A stretch of DNA of 64,000 nucleotides from Parapristionchus giblindavisi (GCA_943737045.1 CALSFV010000345.1:1-64000); one strand, 5' to 3'. Positions 51,613 through 63,824 are shown, counted from the stretch's first letter. The notes: generated by a model from the sequence alone, not told the origin. Numbers and translations: made by a program.

Positions 51613-52681
51613 TATTCAATTGTCGTTTTCTCTACTTTTGTATATTCTTCGTGTATATCATATATCTTCTACCATTGTGTATTTAAGTGTACTTATACTT
51701 GAATGAGAAATATCATAACCAATCCTTATACTGGTCATCTCTATTAGGAATAATAATTATTAGTCTTTACTTTCCTACTTTCTGAAATTTTGTTAAATTC
51801 AAAGTGATTGAATCATATGAGATATGAGTTTATGTCTTTCGATTGATATGAACCATTAAATGAATCCATATTCATTCCATTTATGTACTTTAACTTCATT
51901 ACATGTATACCATGAGAAGTAGTCTTTAGATACTCTATTTTATTTAATGCCCCCAATTTGAAAAGTTGCTAAGTTGTCAATAAAATCACATTTTTATGAA
52001 CAAGAGTCCCCTTGTCGTCCACACATCTACAGTATCCACTTACACCGTAATCTATGAATGAAAGAGTCTAGTCTTCATCATCTTTTGTTTCTTATAATAT
52101 AGTAATTGTATTCATATATGAATCTAAGATTGGAAGAAGAAGGCAACCTCTTCATTCTCTTCTATTCCTTTTTCTTGATGGACTATCGCTTCTAACCATC
52201 CATCCTATTCCCTCCCTCTCCCCTCTCCTCTCCTCCTCCCTCTCCCTCTCCCCTTCCTCCTCCTCCCCTTCGTTCCCCTCCAACGGCACCTCTTCATCTT
52301 CTTCCTTCTTCCTCCTCATCCATATCGACAGTTCATCTTATTCTACTCAATTTCTTCACAAAGTACACACTCTTCACTAACCATCGTAAGTTCTCACATT
52401 GATATCAACTCATTGAGGAGATGTGGGAAGAATTATACCTTTTCATGTCTCCACATCCATATCTCAATCCCTCTTCCTTTTATCTCTACCTCTCTATCTA
52501 CCTCTCCATATTCATTCTCCTATCATCTTACTTGTTAGATTTGTTCATACGTGAGATATCTCTCCATAGTCCTTGTATATCTCTATCAACCTTTTCATTT
52601 GATATCCCAACTCTCCATCTCCTCCTTCCATCTTCATCATCTCCATTCAATTGATCATTCATATCCAATCATTGATTGATC
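51613..52681. other. Intergenic DNA, CT-rich at 52200-52330
   Basis: A poly(A)-type AATAAAA lies near 51979. CT-rich tracts occur around 52205-52330. No gene is recognised; the ORF at 52421-52654 is Ser/Leu/Tyr low complexity. Confidence 0.5.
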
Positions 52682-55600
52682 ATGGCAGGGATGTTACGGT
52701 GGAATACAGCAAAGGCAAGGCATCCATTACGATTTCATGGTAAGTTCATGAGAGGGTTACGGTATATCTCACATTTACTTTATTGATTTGTTTCTGAAAA
52801 AATAAATATCTTCAATCTTGATTGATCTTACTATTTTATTGATATTCTTTGATCTATAATAATATGTGATTGTTGCTCTAAAGAAATAAATAATATTAGA
52901 TTGATAGAAATATTGATCAAATCCCTCTTCGTTCCTTTTCATCTTCATCATCTTCTTCGAAAGTGTTCAAACCTTTCCTTTTTCTTTCAATAGATCTAAG
53001 GTGTGGGAAGATAGTCTGCTTTGACGAATATCCTCTTTTTCTTCTTCTACTTCTCCATTTTCCTTCTTTACTCTATATATTCTTCCCACTGAATATTGTA
53101 GGTAGTCCCAGTTAGGCTTTTACCCATCCCTCTCCTTCTAAACTAAGAAAGAGTGTATTCTATCCATCTCTTTACTCTTCATTCTATTAGTTCCTTTCCT
53201 ACTGTGGTTGTAATCATTCTTCGGCCTACATCAGACGGCTTTGGTCCTTTTCATCATCTAACTACTCAGTAGTTTTATCATGAGGGAATCAATCTCACAC
53301 CTTCTTATCTCTAATCTAATCAGTATATCATATCATCTATTCATACCTCCACCTCTTCTTCTTCTTCCTTTCATTGTTTCATTCACTACAACATTGTAAT
53401 AGTATACCTTTCCTCCTCTGCCTTCATTATCTATTCCTACTTCTTCCTACATAAGAATTATATAAAAGATCTTACTCTATATCTCCCTCATGATCATCAA
53501 CTTCTATCTCATTCTCTGTACACTCTTTTTTTCCATTTCTCCCATAGATTCATTCGAAACTGAATATTAATCTCAGTGTTTTGTACTTCTATTGTATCTT
53601 TTGGGGATTATTGATTAGCAATGAGTATGATTATTGATTAATCGATATTATTTTCTCAGATGAGAGTGGACCCGTATTGGGGACACTGAACGATACAGTC
53701 TCACGAAGTATGCACAACGGTATATACGGTGCAGTTGATTCGACCACGCCCCCTACCACACCCACTGCTACCGTACTACGAAATGTTCGTGGTAAGACCC
53801 AATGATCTATGAATGAATGAATCGATAATGGATGATTTGTAGCACTTCGTTCATCATCTGATTATGAAGTATTAAGAAGAGGAGATGAAAGTGTATCGAT
53901 GAAACCATCTACACTCACTCTAACTGATACTATTGAAGCTGTTGATAATGGTATTATATCTTATACTTTATCAACACTTTTCTTGGAATATCACATATGG
54001 CAAAATATTGTTTTATCTGTTATATGTTAAATTTTCAATCACACACTTTTATCGACATGCTCAAACATGAAACATAAGAATGAATTGTCTTGCCGACGAA
54101 TTAGAGTTGATTGATATATTTGTATTGTGATGATGTATCGTTGTATACCTTTTGTGAGAAGAAGAAGAAAGGAGAAAGAGATAAAGAAGCGAATATGTTA
54201 AGCCTACTTAGAAAGAGGATATGAGAAAGAGAAGAAGAAGAGGTAGAAGAGGTGTCCCCAGTTAGTTATGATTTGAGTTCGTTGCGTTTACAATTTTTGA
54301 CAAAATCGGGAATATCACTTTATGGAAGCAATGAAATAACAAAAAAAGTATTCTTTTAGAAGCGAAAAAATAAAAAAAAAATCAAATAAATTCTTTAAAA
54401 AAAAACAATTTTCTGAAATTTCAGATACTATATGTATTTGAAAAATATATAATTTCCTTTTTCAGTAATGAAAGCTTCATCACCATCTCGATCATGTACT
54501 TCTATTTCAATATCAAAAGCTGCCTCTAATGTTAGACGAAAATCAGTTATTGTTCGAGATAAATGGGCTAATAAAGTTAGTTATCGAGCAACATCATTGA
54601 TTTTATTGATTGATTTATTCAGCTCGAATTTTTACTTGCTGTTGTGGGATACGCTGTAGATCTTGGAAATATTTGGAGATTTCCTACAGTATGCTATAAA
54701 CACGGAGGAGGTACGGTAGTTGACTGTATACCGGCCCTTTCTAACACAGAGCAAGGACTGCTAGACAGTATTGTGTTACAGGAGCATTTCTGATACCATG
54801 GATAGTTTGTTTGTTTCTGGGTGGTCTTCCTATGTTCTATATGGAGTTAGCATTGGGTCAATTTCATAAATCTGGATGTATATCTATATGGAGGAAGATA
54901 TGTCCATTATTCAAAGGTTTCTAATTATATTGAGTCTAAATTGAAAATATTTTGATTGAATCAGGAATTGGTTACGGTATCTGTTTCATCTGTACATTCA
55001 TTGCTTGTTTCTACAATGCAATCATAGCAAGAGCTGTCTACTTCATGTTTGCTTCAATTGCTGTACGTTATACCTTTTTCACTCTTGTTTTCTATCCGAT
55101 AAATAGGAAAGGGTCTCAACTCGACCTGGGTTCCCTCCAATCTGTCAATTCTGTTTTAGAACTTTCGTTCGAACGTTCGAAAGAAAGTTTGCAACTTTTT
55201 GTTAAACTTTCGATCAAGAGTTTCTCTAAATCCCTCAACTCTCGTGCTCTCTCACACGTCTCTGGTTAGAGAAGGAGAGAGAGTGTGTATTTTGAGGATA
55301 GTCTGTCCATCGAACTTTGTGTACCAACCACACAAAATTTTCCGAACTCGTAGTTTTTTCATCGCAACTTTCGATCGAAAAAAATCAGAGACGGGTGAGA
55401 GAGCACGGGAGTTGAGAGGTTTAGAGAAACTTTCGTTCGAAAGTTCGACAAAAGTATGACAGATCATATTGATCCCTGAACTTATGAGAGGCAATATCAT
55501 CACTGGAATCATTTTTCGATGCTGATTTTTTCCGAAGTGAAAATCGACCTTAAAATCGAGAAAATCTTGAAATTTAGTGAGTTTCTACACAAATCCCACG

Positions 55601-58526
55601 GATGGTGTTATAGCATAATCTTTTTTTCTTTTTTGAATTGTTAGAGTAAATTACGCGAACAAAAAGATCGCAATGAACAGTGAGCCTGCTTGCGAAAAGT
55701 ACAAAATTCGCTATAGTTATAACATTCAAAATTATAAGGTTTCCTGTTATATGAAATATGATGGAGTAAGCAATAAGAATAAGAGTAAGAATAAAAATAA
55801 GATCTTATCTAGACTACCACTGTTCATATTTTGACAGTCAAAGGATGAGTCCATCATCCCATTCCTTTAGTTTGTGTAGAAATTCACTAACTAGAATTTC
55901 ATTAAATTTCAATATTAATTTTCTGGAAACTCAGGCCGATTAGGCTCTTTTGGAAAAGAGATATGTAATCAGCATTCTAGTGAATCTATTGTCATCTCAT
56001 AAGACCATGAACAGTTGAAATCCATCGCTCGAAAGATATATTTAACTTAGATTTAGATAGAGAAAGGAACAATTTTTTTCACATGAAACAATTTTTTCGA
56101 GATTATCATAGAAAGTGTTGAATAAAAGTTCTCATGAACTTTTTACAAATATTTTCACACGATTTTGAAACTGTAGAGCAAAAAACCCGGAAGAAAATGA
56201 TTTTTGAAGTATGTTGAAATGAATGCTTAAAATTTTAAAGCGCCTTTCAATTCATAATACAACTGTGTTTCTTGTGCTGTCAAGGAATGTTATGATCTGT
56301 GTTAAATCTTTCACGTTTCCAACTAACAACAAAAAGAAAGTTTTTATCGAAAATTGACGAAAATATTCTCTAACTCTCTCCGAATGACATGCTCTCTCAC
56401 ACCTCTCTAACCTCTTTCTGAGGTTATATTTTTTGGGATCTTTTCTCTGTGTGGTGAAATTTCTTGTTTTCGATGGAGTGTTAAGAGATTGAAATAATTA
56501 TTGATAATAGATTAAGAATGATAATAATTTGATTGTATATCAGTGGGAAGTACCATGGAAGAGATGTAACAATGATTGGAATACTCTCGATTGTGCTGAA
56601 GAACTCAATTCTAGTTTGATTGAGAATGGAACATTTCGAAAAAGTCCAAGTGAAGAATATTTCAAGTATGATATTCGATAAGATACTGATCATGGAAATT
56701 TAGAATATTTCTAGGAATAAAGTATTAGAATCGAGATCTTCGACTGGCTTCGATGATCTTGGAGGAATCAAATCTAGTATGGCATTTTGTCTATTTCTTG
56801 TATTTGTTGCTGTATATTTTGCATTGTGGAAAGGACCAAAAAGTTCAGGAAAGGTGAGAACTATTTCATATTCCTCTCTAACTTTATCTCAATATCAATG
56901 AATATGTGTAGATGGTATGGGTAACAGCTACAGCTCCATATGTTGTATTAACTATTCTTCTTATTCGTGGAGTTACTCTACCTGGAGCTTCTATTGGAAT
57001 CTCTTATTATCTCACTCCAAACTTTGAGAAACTCAAAGATCCAGAGGTATATTTATGACAAATTGATCAAAGATATCCTAATATTAATCTCAGGTATGGA
57101 GTGCTGCTGCATCTCAAATCTTCTTCTCACTTGGACCAGGTTTTGGAGTACTTCTTGCTTTATCTTCATATAATGAATTCAATAATAATTGCTATAGGTA
57201 TACTTCTTTCAAATTTATTATTCATAGATATTGAAAGATTTTTACAGGGATGCATTAGTAACTTCCTTCATAAACTGTGCTACTTCATTCTTTTCTGGAT
57301 TTGTTATATTCTCTACTCTGGGATACATGAGTGTGTTGACCAATAAGAAAGTCAGCGAGGTGTGCTATTTTTGTTTCTAAATTGTCCTTTGAAATGTAAC
57401 GTAAATAATTATTAAGGTAGTAGAAGGAGCAGATGATTCACTTATCTTCATTGTTTATCCTCAAGCAATAGCGACTATGAGTTACTCCCCTGTATGGGCT
57501 GTTATCTTCTTTGCTATGTTGATCACACTGGGAATCGATTCTACAGTATGTTTTACCGCATATCATTCAATCATTAATTTCTTTTTTTTTTTTAAATTTA
57601 CATTATTAAAAAGACTTTTTCTTCAGTTTTCTGGCATCGAAGCATTGATAACTGGATTTTGTGATGAATATCCTCGATTGTTATTGAAAAGAAGAGAACT
57701 ATTCGTTTTCATCGTTATTTCTATATTTTATGTTGGAAGTCTTCCAGGGATCACTTATGTATCATTTATTCTTATCAGTATCAATTAATCTAATAAGTAT
57801 TATAGGGTGGAATGTATGTAATTCCATTTCTTGATGAATATGGAGTATCATTATCTGTTTTATTCATTTGCATGTGTGAAATGGTCGCTGTCTGTTGGTT
57901 CTATGGTGTTGCTCGATTCTCTGAAGATATACGGTCATTAACGAGTATTTACATAAATCAATAATATGTATTAGTTTAGATCGATGTTGGGCTTCTATCC
58001 TGGAATCTATTGGAGGTTCACTTGGACTTTTGCTCCACTTATGATTGCCGTAAGACATTTTCATATGAAACATTCAGATATTGATTGATATTGATTATTA
58101 TTGCAGACTCTATTTGGGGTTACTGTATACAATGCTTCATTTAAACCATTCGTGGTAGGAGACTATGTATATCCTATATGGAGTGTATATTTCGGGTTTG
58201 TATATCTCATTCATTCATTCCAATCGATAATATTGATTGTAGATGGTTCTTGAGACTTCTATCGATTATGTCAATACCATCTTATATACTCTATCTATTC
58301 GCCAATACCAAAGGAACATTCACTGAGGTAATTTTTAAATGATTTTCTATCAAGAATGAATAGATCAATAATATTATGAATAATCGATTTGAAGAGAATT
58401 CGATTGATGGTGCGTCCTCTGACACGAGATAACTCAGTGTATTCATGCATCCAAGCAGATAATCCTCATACACATGTCTTTGATTCATCTTGTATCAATG
58501 AACTTCAACATCTTTCACAAGTTTAG
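52682..58526 (+). CDS. mod-5: SLC6 sodium-dependent serotonin transporter
   Basis: A plasma-membrane Na+/Cl- coupled monoamine reuptake carrier. About 19 exons give roughly 705 aa with a long, Ser/Thr-rich N-terminal region (about 135 residues) before TM1. TM1 carries [18 protein letters not shown], with the amine-binding Asp. Then [21 protein letters not shown]3 [10 protein letters not shown] with the substrate-facing Tyr, and an EL2 Cys pair in [12 protein letters not shown] with NSS and NGT glycosylation sites. TM6 is [20 protein letters not shown]8 [14 protein letters not shown], and TM10-12 follow. These segments resemble SERT more than DAT or GAT. The C-terminal tail is short. The 1.5 kb intron after TM3 holds a large foldback. 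Oddity: an Arg stands where SERT family members I know have Trp after TM3 (IIARAVY versus MAWALY). The sequence supports serotonin type; substrate is inferred. Confidence 0.92.
55159..55449. repeat. Foldback repeat in the transporter intron
   Basis: Two inverted arms of roughly 100 bp share the words TTTCTCTAAA, CCTCAACTC and CGTGCTCTCTCAC in opposite orientation. TTCGTTCGAA/TTCGAACG motifs lie at both ends. About 100 bp separate the arms. A third, partial half-copy lies at about 56365-56420 (CATGCTCTCTCACACCTCTC). It is non-coding. Confidence 0.6.
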
Positions 58527-59447
58527 ATCACTTATTTGTTATTATTATGCCCGTTCCCCTTCCATAGGACTATCATGTCCTTTTATCTACCATTTGTTCT
58601 TTCAAGTTTATAATAATATTTTAGTCTAGTCTGGTCTTTGTAGCAAGTCAAACCAATAATCATATTTTCTAATGCACAGCTTTTGTCTCAATGATCATCA
58701 TTTTTGCCAACGGTGCAATAATTTATATGTATTCCGATTCATTTTCAACCGTGAAGGAACTTGTTAGTATCTGATCTCTCATAGTCATCTAATTTAATCA
58801 TTCTCTAATACAAAAATGATCTCCATTTACATTAGATCTACAGTAGGACAAACTGATTAAGTTAAATAAAGATGTTTCTATTCGTATACAATACTATTGG
58901 TTTCTATCTCACGATCATGAAATTGAAGAAAATGTAAACATATTCAAAGTATCGAAAAAAATAAGCAATTAGGGTTTTCAGTCTTCTACTAATTGCCTTT
59001 ATGTAAATCCCCCCTGAAGAAAATGGATTTTCCCCATTTATTTTCTTACACTGGATATAATGAGATTATGTCTAATATAATAATATAGAAACTATTCACA
59101 AAATGTCAATTCGACCCTGCTTAGGACGTCAAATTTCAATACAGGAATGCAATGTATTTTTAAGAAAATTATTTGCTTGACACAACGATAATACCGTAGG
59201 CGAATAATTCTGGTTTGAAAATGTTACCGTAATCTATATTCGTTGTAAGACATTCCAAGGAAAAGAGAATGACATTGCACATCAGAGTCTGTTGAAGGAC
59301 GAGAAATTCCTCGGGCCAAATTTCGAAAATTCCCCGTTGATCTGTTGTTCTTGGTTTTTTTTTTTCTCTAGAAGTCTGTGATGTGCTATTGCTCCAACCT
59401 GTTATTACCCTATGTCTTTTTCCAGGGTCTATTGAGCTGAATAAATT
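58527..59447. other. Intergenic DNA between mod-5 and car-1
   Basis: A poly(A) signal candidate (AATAAAG) lies near 58865. An acceptor, TTTTTCCAGG, at about 59425 precedes the CAR-1 start. No other gene is recognised. Confidence 0.5.
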
Positions 59448-61504
59448 ATGTCGAACCAAACACCTTACATTGGAAGTAAAATCAGTCTAATATCGAAGCT
59501 CGATATCCGCTATGAAGGAATATTGTATTCCGTGAATACCACTGATTCTACCATCGCCCTCGTGAAAGGTGAGTATTTCGTATTGTCGATGTTTGTTATG
59601 CTCTATTCGGTCCGTTGCATTCCTTTGGATACCGCGGGGTTCAATTGAGCTAGATAAAACTAGGCTCAGATGTATTATTAGTACTTTTGCGTACTGATTT
59701 ATGTACTTCTATGTGCTGACATCGTTAATAATTTGAAATTGAAGTTATGGAAATATAACTTCAGTTCGTTCTCTTGGAACTGAGGATCGCCCTGTTGCCA
59801 ATCCCGTGCCCGCTCGTGATGATGTTTATGAGCACATCATCTTCAAGGCTTCCGATATAAAAGATCTCATTGTTTGCGAGACACCTAAGGTTTACTTTTT
59901 TAAAGTAAAAATATCTAAAAGTCGTTATATTTTTGCAGCCCCAGACACTTGGAGGCCTACCCTACGACCCCGCTATTGTTTCTGTTTCAAATCGTCCCGA
60001 ACCCACGAATCAATCTGCTAGCTCATCTCGTCCTAATACTCCCAACAGATCCTCTCCTACCGCGGCTCCTGCGAATAGAGCTCCAGGAGCAGGTCGTCAA
60101 GCTAACCCTCCTAAAGGAGGTCAACAAAGTCAACCTCCAGCCCGTGGCGGCTATCAGCAACAAAGAACTGGTATGTAGTAGCTTGTAGTATATGCAACCA
60201 TGAGATTGCTTCTAGGTGGATACAATAACCAAGGTTATAACCGTGGTTACAATGGCCCTCAACCTCTTATGGGACGTGGACGTGGTATTTTCGTTCGTCA
60301 TCAAAACCAGGTGAGAAATTCACTTCATTTTGCTCTATTCGGTCCGTTGTATTCTTGTGAATACCGCGGGGTTCAATTGAGCTAAATAGTACTTGGCCAG
60401 AATGTAATGTTAGCATATATATATTGTGCTTCCTTATGTTTTGATACTGACAATTTCATATAATTATTAACGTAACATTTAATTGTTCATTTCGCAGAAT
60501 CCTCGTGAGAAGCTTCGTTTCGATTCCGACTATGATTTCGAGAAGGCCAATGAACAGTTTCAGGAAGCCCTCTCTGATCTATTGAAGGTAAATAAATATA
60601 TTCGGGATAAATATTGTTTTAATTTTCGCTACTAAATACTTTCCATGCTCCTGTATTTACTATAATGTTCATCTTTTTTTTAAATGAGATGCTATGTTTT
60701 TGAAAGAGCTACATAGTCGAAAACTCGAATAGCCGTGCACTTCGCATTGAGTGTTTGGTCCAGGGGTTTACTACATTTATAGTACTCTATTGTCAATGGG
60801 GTTCTCTTTGAACTCTTATAACTAAAAAACTAACTAAATCATTGTTTAGGACAAGATGTCGATTTCTGAGAAGGATGTTGAAGTCGAAGATAAGCCTGTC
60901 GAGTCTTCACCTCCTGAGGATAGTGGTCTTGAACCTTTCTACGACAAGACGGTACATTTTCAACAAGGTTAAGATGATGCGTAATTATATATTTTCAGAG
61001 CTCCTTCTTTGATCGTATATCCTGTGAAGCTCTCGAGAAAGCCGACGGAAAGAAATCTCGACCTGATTGGAGAAAGGAACGTGAAACGAATCAAGAAACC
61101 TTTGGCCACCAAGCAGTTCGTTCCCTGAACTACAGACGAGGCTTCGGTCGTGGTATCCGTGGTGGAATGAACGGAAACACCGGAGGTCGCTACAACAGTA
61201 AGTATTGTTTATTTTTTCTCTGGATTTTGTTCATGCTCTTGTCTTTTCTTTTTTGTTCATCTTTCCTAATGAGGTGTTCAACTGCTGAAAGAGCTATATA
61301 ATTGAAAACTCGAATAGCCGTGCACTTGATCTGGAGTGTATGGTCCAGGGGTTTACTACATTAATTACGTCTGCTATTTTACGTATTTTTTTCGTTTTAG
61401 ACGGTTACAACAACTATCAAGGAGGTTACAATCGTGGCTATGGAGGAGGAACGCGTGGTGGTTTCCGAAGGAACAACCAGCAACAACAACAGTCACAGGC
61501 TTAA
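59448..61504 (+). CDS. car-1: CAR-1/LSM14/Scd6 mRNP protein
   Basis: A cytoplasmic P-body and germ-granule RNA-binding translational regulator. Eight exons keep frame: 59448-59568, 59765-59889, 59939-60170, 60216-60310, 60498-60587, 60850-60951, 60999-61197 and 61401-61504, giving 355 aa. An N-terminal LSm14 domain ([20 protein letters not shown] through [18 protein letters not shown], residues 1-82) is followed by [10 protein letters not shown] and a Pro/Ser/Gln-rich linker with RGG/GYN motifs. The FDF region has [15 protein letters not shown]; the FFD box is [14 protein letters not shown] and the TFG box [27 protein letters not shown] tail ends QQQQQSQA. All four hallmark boxes occur in family order. 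Four introns carry two pairs of conserved elements. A long 3' UTR with AATAAA near 62216-62226 is likely. Confidence 0.96.
59600..59724 (+). ncRNA. Putative H/ACA snoRNA, family 1 copy a (car-1 intron 1)
   Basis: A 5' hairpin closed by GCTC/GAGC with an internal pocket around CGGT/GGTTC and an upper CCG/CGG stem. Then a hinge AGATAA (ANANNA consensus), a second hairpin (TAGTAC/GTACTGA), and ACA (59719-59721) three bases from the inferred end. Its 5' half is about 85% identical to the copy in intron 4. Class is inferred from architecture only. Confidence 0.5.
60332..60455 (+). ncRNA. Putative H/ACA snoRNA, family 1 copy b (car-1 intron 4)
   Basis: Shares GCTCTATTCGGTCCGTTG and CCGCGGGGTTCAATTGAGCT with copy a. 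The hinge reads ATAGTA, and CTGACA precedes the inferred 3' end (ACA at 60450-60452). The 3' halves of the two copies have diverged much more than the 5' halves, suggesting one conserved guide pocket. Confidence 0.5.
60643..60778 (+). ncRNA. Putative snoRNA, family 2 copy a (car-1 intron 5)
   Basis: Starts around CATGCTC. Its conserved core comprises GAAAGAGCTA, CTCGAATAGCCGTGCACTT and GGTCCAGGGGTTTACTACA. ACA stands three bases from the inferred end. The stem CACT/AGTG has a loop that differs in copy b. The hinge (ACATAG) is a poor match to ANANNA, so the class is less certain than for family 1. Confidence 0.42.
61231..61363 (+). ncRNA. Putative snoRNA, family 2 copy b (car-1 intron 7)
   Basis: Matches copy a along its whole length. 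The hinge here is ATATAA, a proper ANANNA. The loop in the CACT/AGTG hairpin is changed while the stem is kept. It ends GTTTACTACATTA. Confidence 0.45.
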
Positions 61505-62240
61505 TCATATCTTGAATTTAGTAGAGCTTGTGCTCAAACTCACTCGCTGCTGTTTTGGTCTCGTTTGTTATTTATCCTGATCGTTAATTGTTTGCGAACT
61601 TACTCACTATTTATCTTCCTTAAGCGGTGTCTGTGCATTGGAGTTCCTGAAAATCATGTATACTTCCAGTTCTCGCCTCAATGGCTTCCTCTAATGCATT
61701 ATCATGCGTTTTCCCCATGTTTAGAAACTTTGTTGTATCATTTATCTAGATTTATACTTTAATCATCCGTCATGGAACTAGATAGGCTCATATGCGGGAA
61801 TCTCTGTCGTTTTTTTTCTGCGACAGCTATTGTATAGCGGACAGTTGTCAGTTCCCCACCAGTTTACCCTCTTCATTGCTAAATTATGATACATGTGTGA
61901 TATGTGTAATAAGTCCCTTTCCCATCCCAACGCATTCAAAAGCATAGTAGGTATGAGATTCTCATTTGGTTGTAAGTATGTTCCATCGATCTTTTGTGCA
62001 TGTCCTCATTGTATGTTTGGTATTCCGGTGCAGACCCCTGACTAGTTTGTTCGTGTAATTTCGAGCTAGCTTGCGAAGTCGCCCAATATCTGATCCCTTT
62101 TTACCATATTTGGGCAATCGGATCTCGCTTATCCGTAGGGAACTTGTGCCTACTATAGATCTTGAGTTTGTACAAGTTGCTAAATTCGGCCGTGCCTATT
62201 CTCCTTTGCCCCAATAATAAAATAAATATTTATCTTTTCA
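61505..62240 (+). other. car-1: Probable car-1 3' UTR
   Basis: No new gene is recognised before the AATAATAAAATAAA block at about 62213-62226. The stretch 62030-62190 is GC-richer than its surroundings and may be structured, e.g. GCCCAATAT ... ATATTTGGGC at about 62080-62117. Confidence 0.45.
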
Positions 62241-62475
62241 TATTGCATTTGATGACATCGAATTGAGGTGAGAGATCAAGAAATGTTGATGAGATCGGAA
62301 GGGAGACTAGTTACAGTATGGTACATTTAAAAGGAATTCTGCGGGGTTTGCAGCATTGGAATATTGAAGAAAGGGACATCAGCGTGCTCGATTGTCCTGA
62401 AAGTATTCGCGTGGTACGGTATCGTCGAACAGTCATGGAACGTTTACTGGCCGCATACGCGACAACTATGCTGTG

Positions 62476-62540
62476 TTACATTCCCTTACGTGCATCTGCC
62501 GTAACCGTCGTTACGGCGGAGGCACGTAAGGAAAATGTAA
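62476..62540. repeat. Imperfect 65-bp palindrome related to the 10115-10366 element
   Basis: The left arm runs TTACATTCCCTTACGTGC to GCCGTAAC; the right arm is GTTACGGC to GCACGTAAGGAAAATGTAA. Arms of about 30 bp carry a few mismatches and almost no loop. The right arm in reverse complement matches the terminus at 10115 (ACATTT..CTTACGTG.CT.CGCC). It is probably a compact or solo-terminus derivative of one element family. Confidence 0.55.
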
Positions 62541-62842
62541 CCGCATTAGGAAGTTACCGTAACCAACGATAGTGTAAGGCTGCTGTAACTTTCTAATTTT
62601 GTTTTTTTTTCAAAACAAATAATTTGGAAAAAAAGATAGTGAAATTTCTACGGAGAAACCATTGTAATTTATTTTCGAATTTTCGAAATTTGTTTTTTTT
62701 TCATTTTTGGAAATAATTTTTCGTATAGCCCTGATACCGATCTACGCTGGAGTCGGATGTCACGTAGGCGTCGAGTAAATGTTCCACGCCATCGAAAGAT
62801 TTAAGGAAAATGTGGAAGGCATAGGGTGTCGGGAAGAATTAT

Positions 62843-63601
62843 TTAACAATAGATACCGGTAGATGTTGAATTGATGGGAGGTAATAGATCCAATTCATCT
62901 GATGCGACTGAATCTACTTCATCTGCATCCAAATCATAGATAGATGAAGATGTTAGTCGTGTGAGGGAATTGTCCACCTTTCCAATGGATTTGCTTTCTT
63001 GTACTTGTGATTGAGTCGTACTTCCAACTAAAATGATGGAGTGAGACATAGAAGACAGTAAACGACGCACTATTGATTGATGTATGTACATACAATATTA
63101 TGGTTTACCTCTATTCTGTGTGGGAGTAACTCGATTGATTCGTTTCCTTCGTTCAATCTCAATATCATCTTCATCTCCTTCACTATCCAAGGAGCATTCC
63201 ACTAATCGACTCTTTTCTCCTTCAGTTACTCCTCTCAATGAGTTATTCGAACATCCAATATCGCCTCAATACAAATCTTTATTTTTAATCATTTCCCCAT
63301 CATCTGATTCTTCTCGTTAAATGGGTCAATTATTATTGTTAGACGTGACTCGTGAGTTTAATTTATTGAAATTGAATCTCTTTTGCCTACAAGACAAAAT
63401 ATTTTCGTATAAATGGTCACACTGAATATTCTTACCATCCTCGTCCAGAGAGAAAACGGCAGAATCTTCAGCAAGCTGGCGAGAACCTAGGAATAAGTGA
63501 TGGTAAAAAGATCAAAGATCATCTTCATTAATACCTCTTCCCGCCCTGTATTTCGCGTAGCCTCCCGATATACTATCGATTGATGATGAGACGTGACTCA
63601 T
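62843..63601 (-). CDS. Small acidic orphan protein downstream of hgo-1
   Basis: Four minus-strand exons keep frame: 63601-63535, 63486-63436, 63264-63109 and 63027-62843, giving 152 aa. It starts MSHVSSSIDSISGGYAKYR. It continues with an acidic stretch (LDSEGDEDDIEIERRKR), then a Ser/Thr/Gln part, and a final acidic section (YDLDADEVDSVASDELDLLP) ending STGIYC. No signal peptide or membrane segment is seen, and I know no family. It starts 223 bp after the stop of hgo-1 on the same strand, with an acceptor-like ACTTTAG between them, so it may be a downstream operon gene. Confidence 0.6.
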
Positions 63602-63824
63602 CGATCAATAAAACCACGATTGAGAAAGGAGGAAGGACAGGAAAGGAGGAGATTCTAAAGTTATACTGTAGATGTTGATTACTGTAACAATGGGCAATCT
63701 ATGTATGACAGCGGATCGATAACCACTCATAAGAGTCAATGTTTGAATAGAAGAGCAGTAAATAGTTTATCGATATGACAATATAACGATAATGATAAGT
63801 AGAATAATATAATTATGACGATAT
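63602..63824 (-). promoter_or_regulatory. Possible operon intercistronic region
   Basis: 223 bp between the hgo-1 stop and the orphan's ATG. It contains TACAG and ACTTTAG acceptors about 50-70 bp upstream of the ATG on the minus strand, as expected for SL2-type trans-splicing. This is an inference from spacing and sequence only. Confidence 0.35.

Noticed and set aside
59169..59459. 96-codon minus ORF upstream of car-1
   Set aside because: Overlaps the car-1 start on the opposite strand with no splice logic or recognisable product.
62030..62190. A spliceosomal or other known structural RNA downstream of car-1
   Set aside because: GC-richer and possibly structured, but it matches none of the U1, U2, U4, U5 or U6 landmark sequences; left as 3' UTR.
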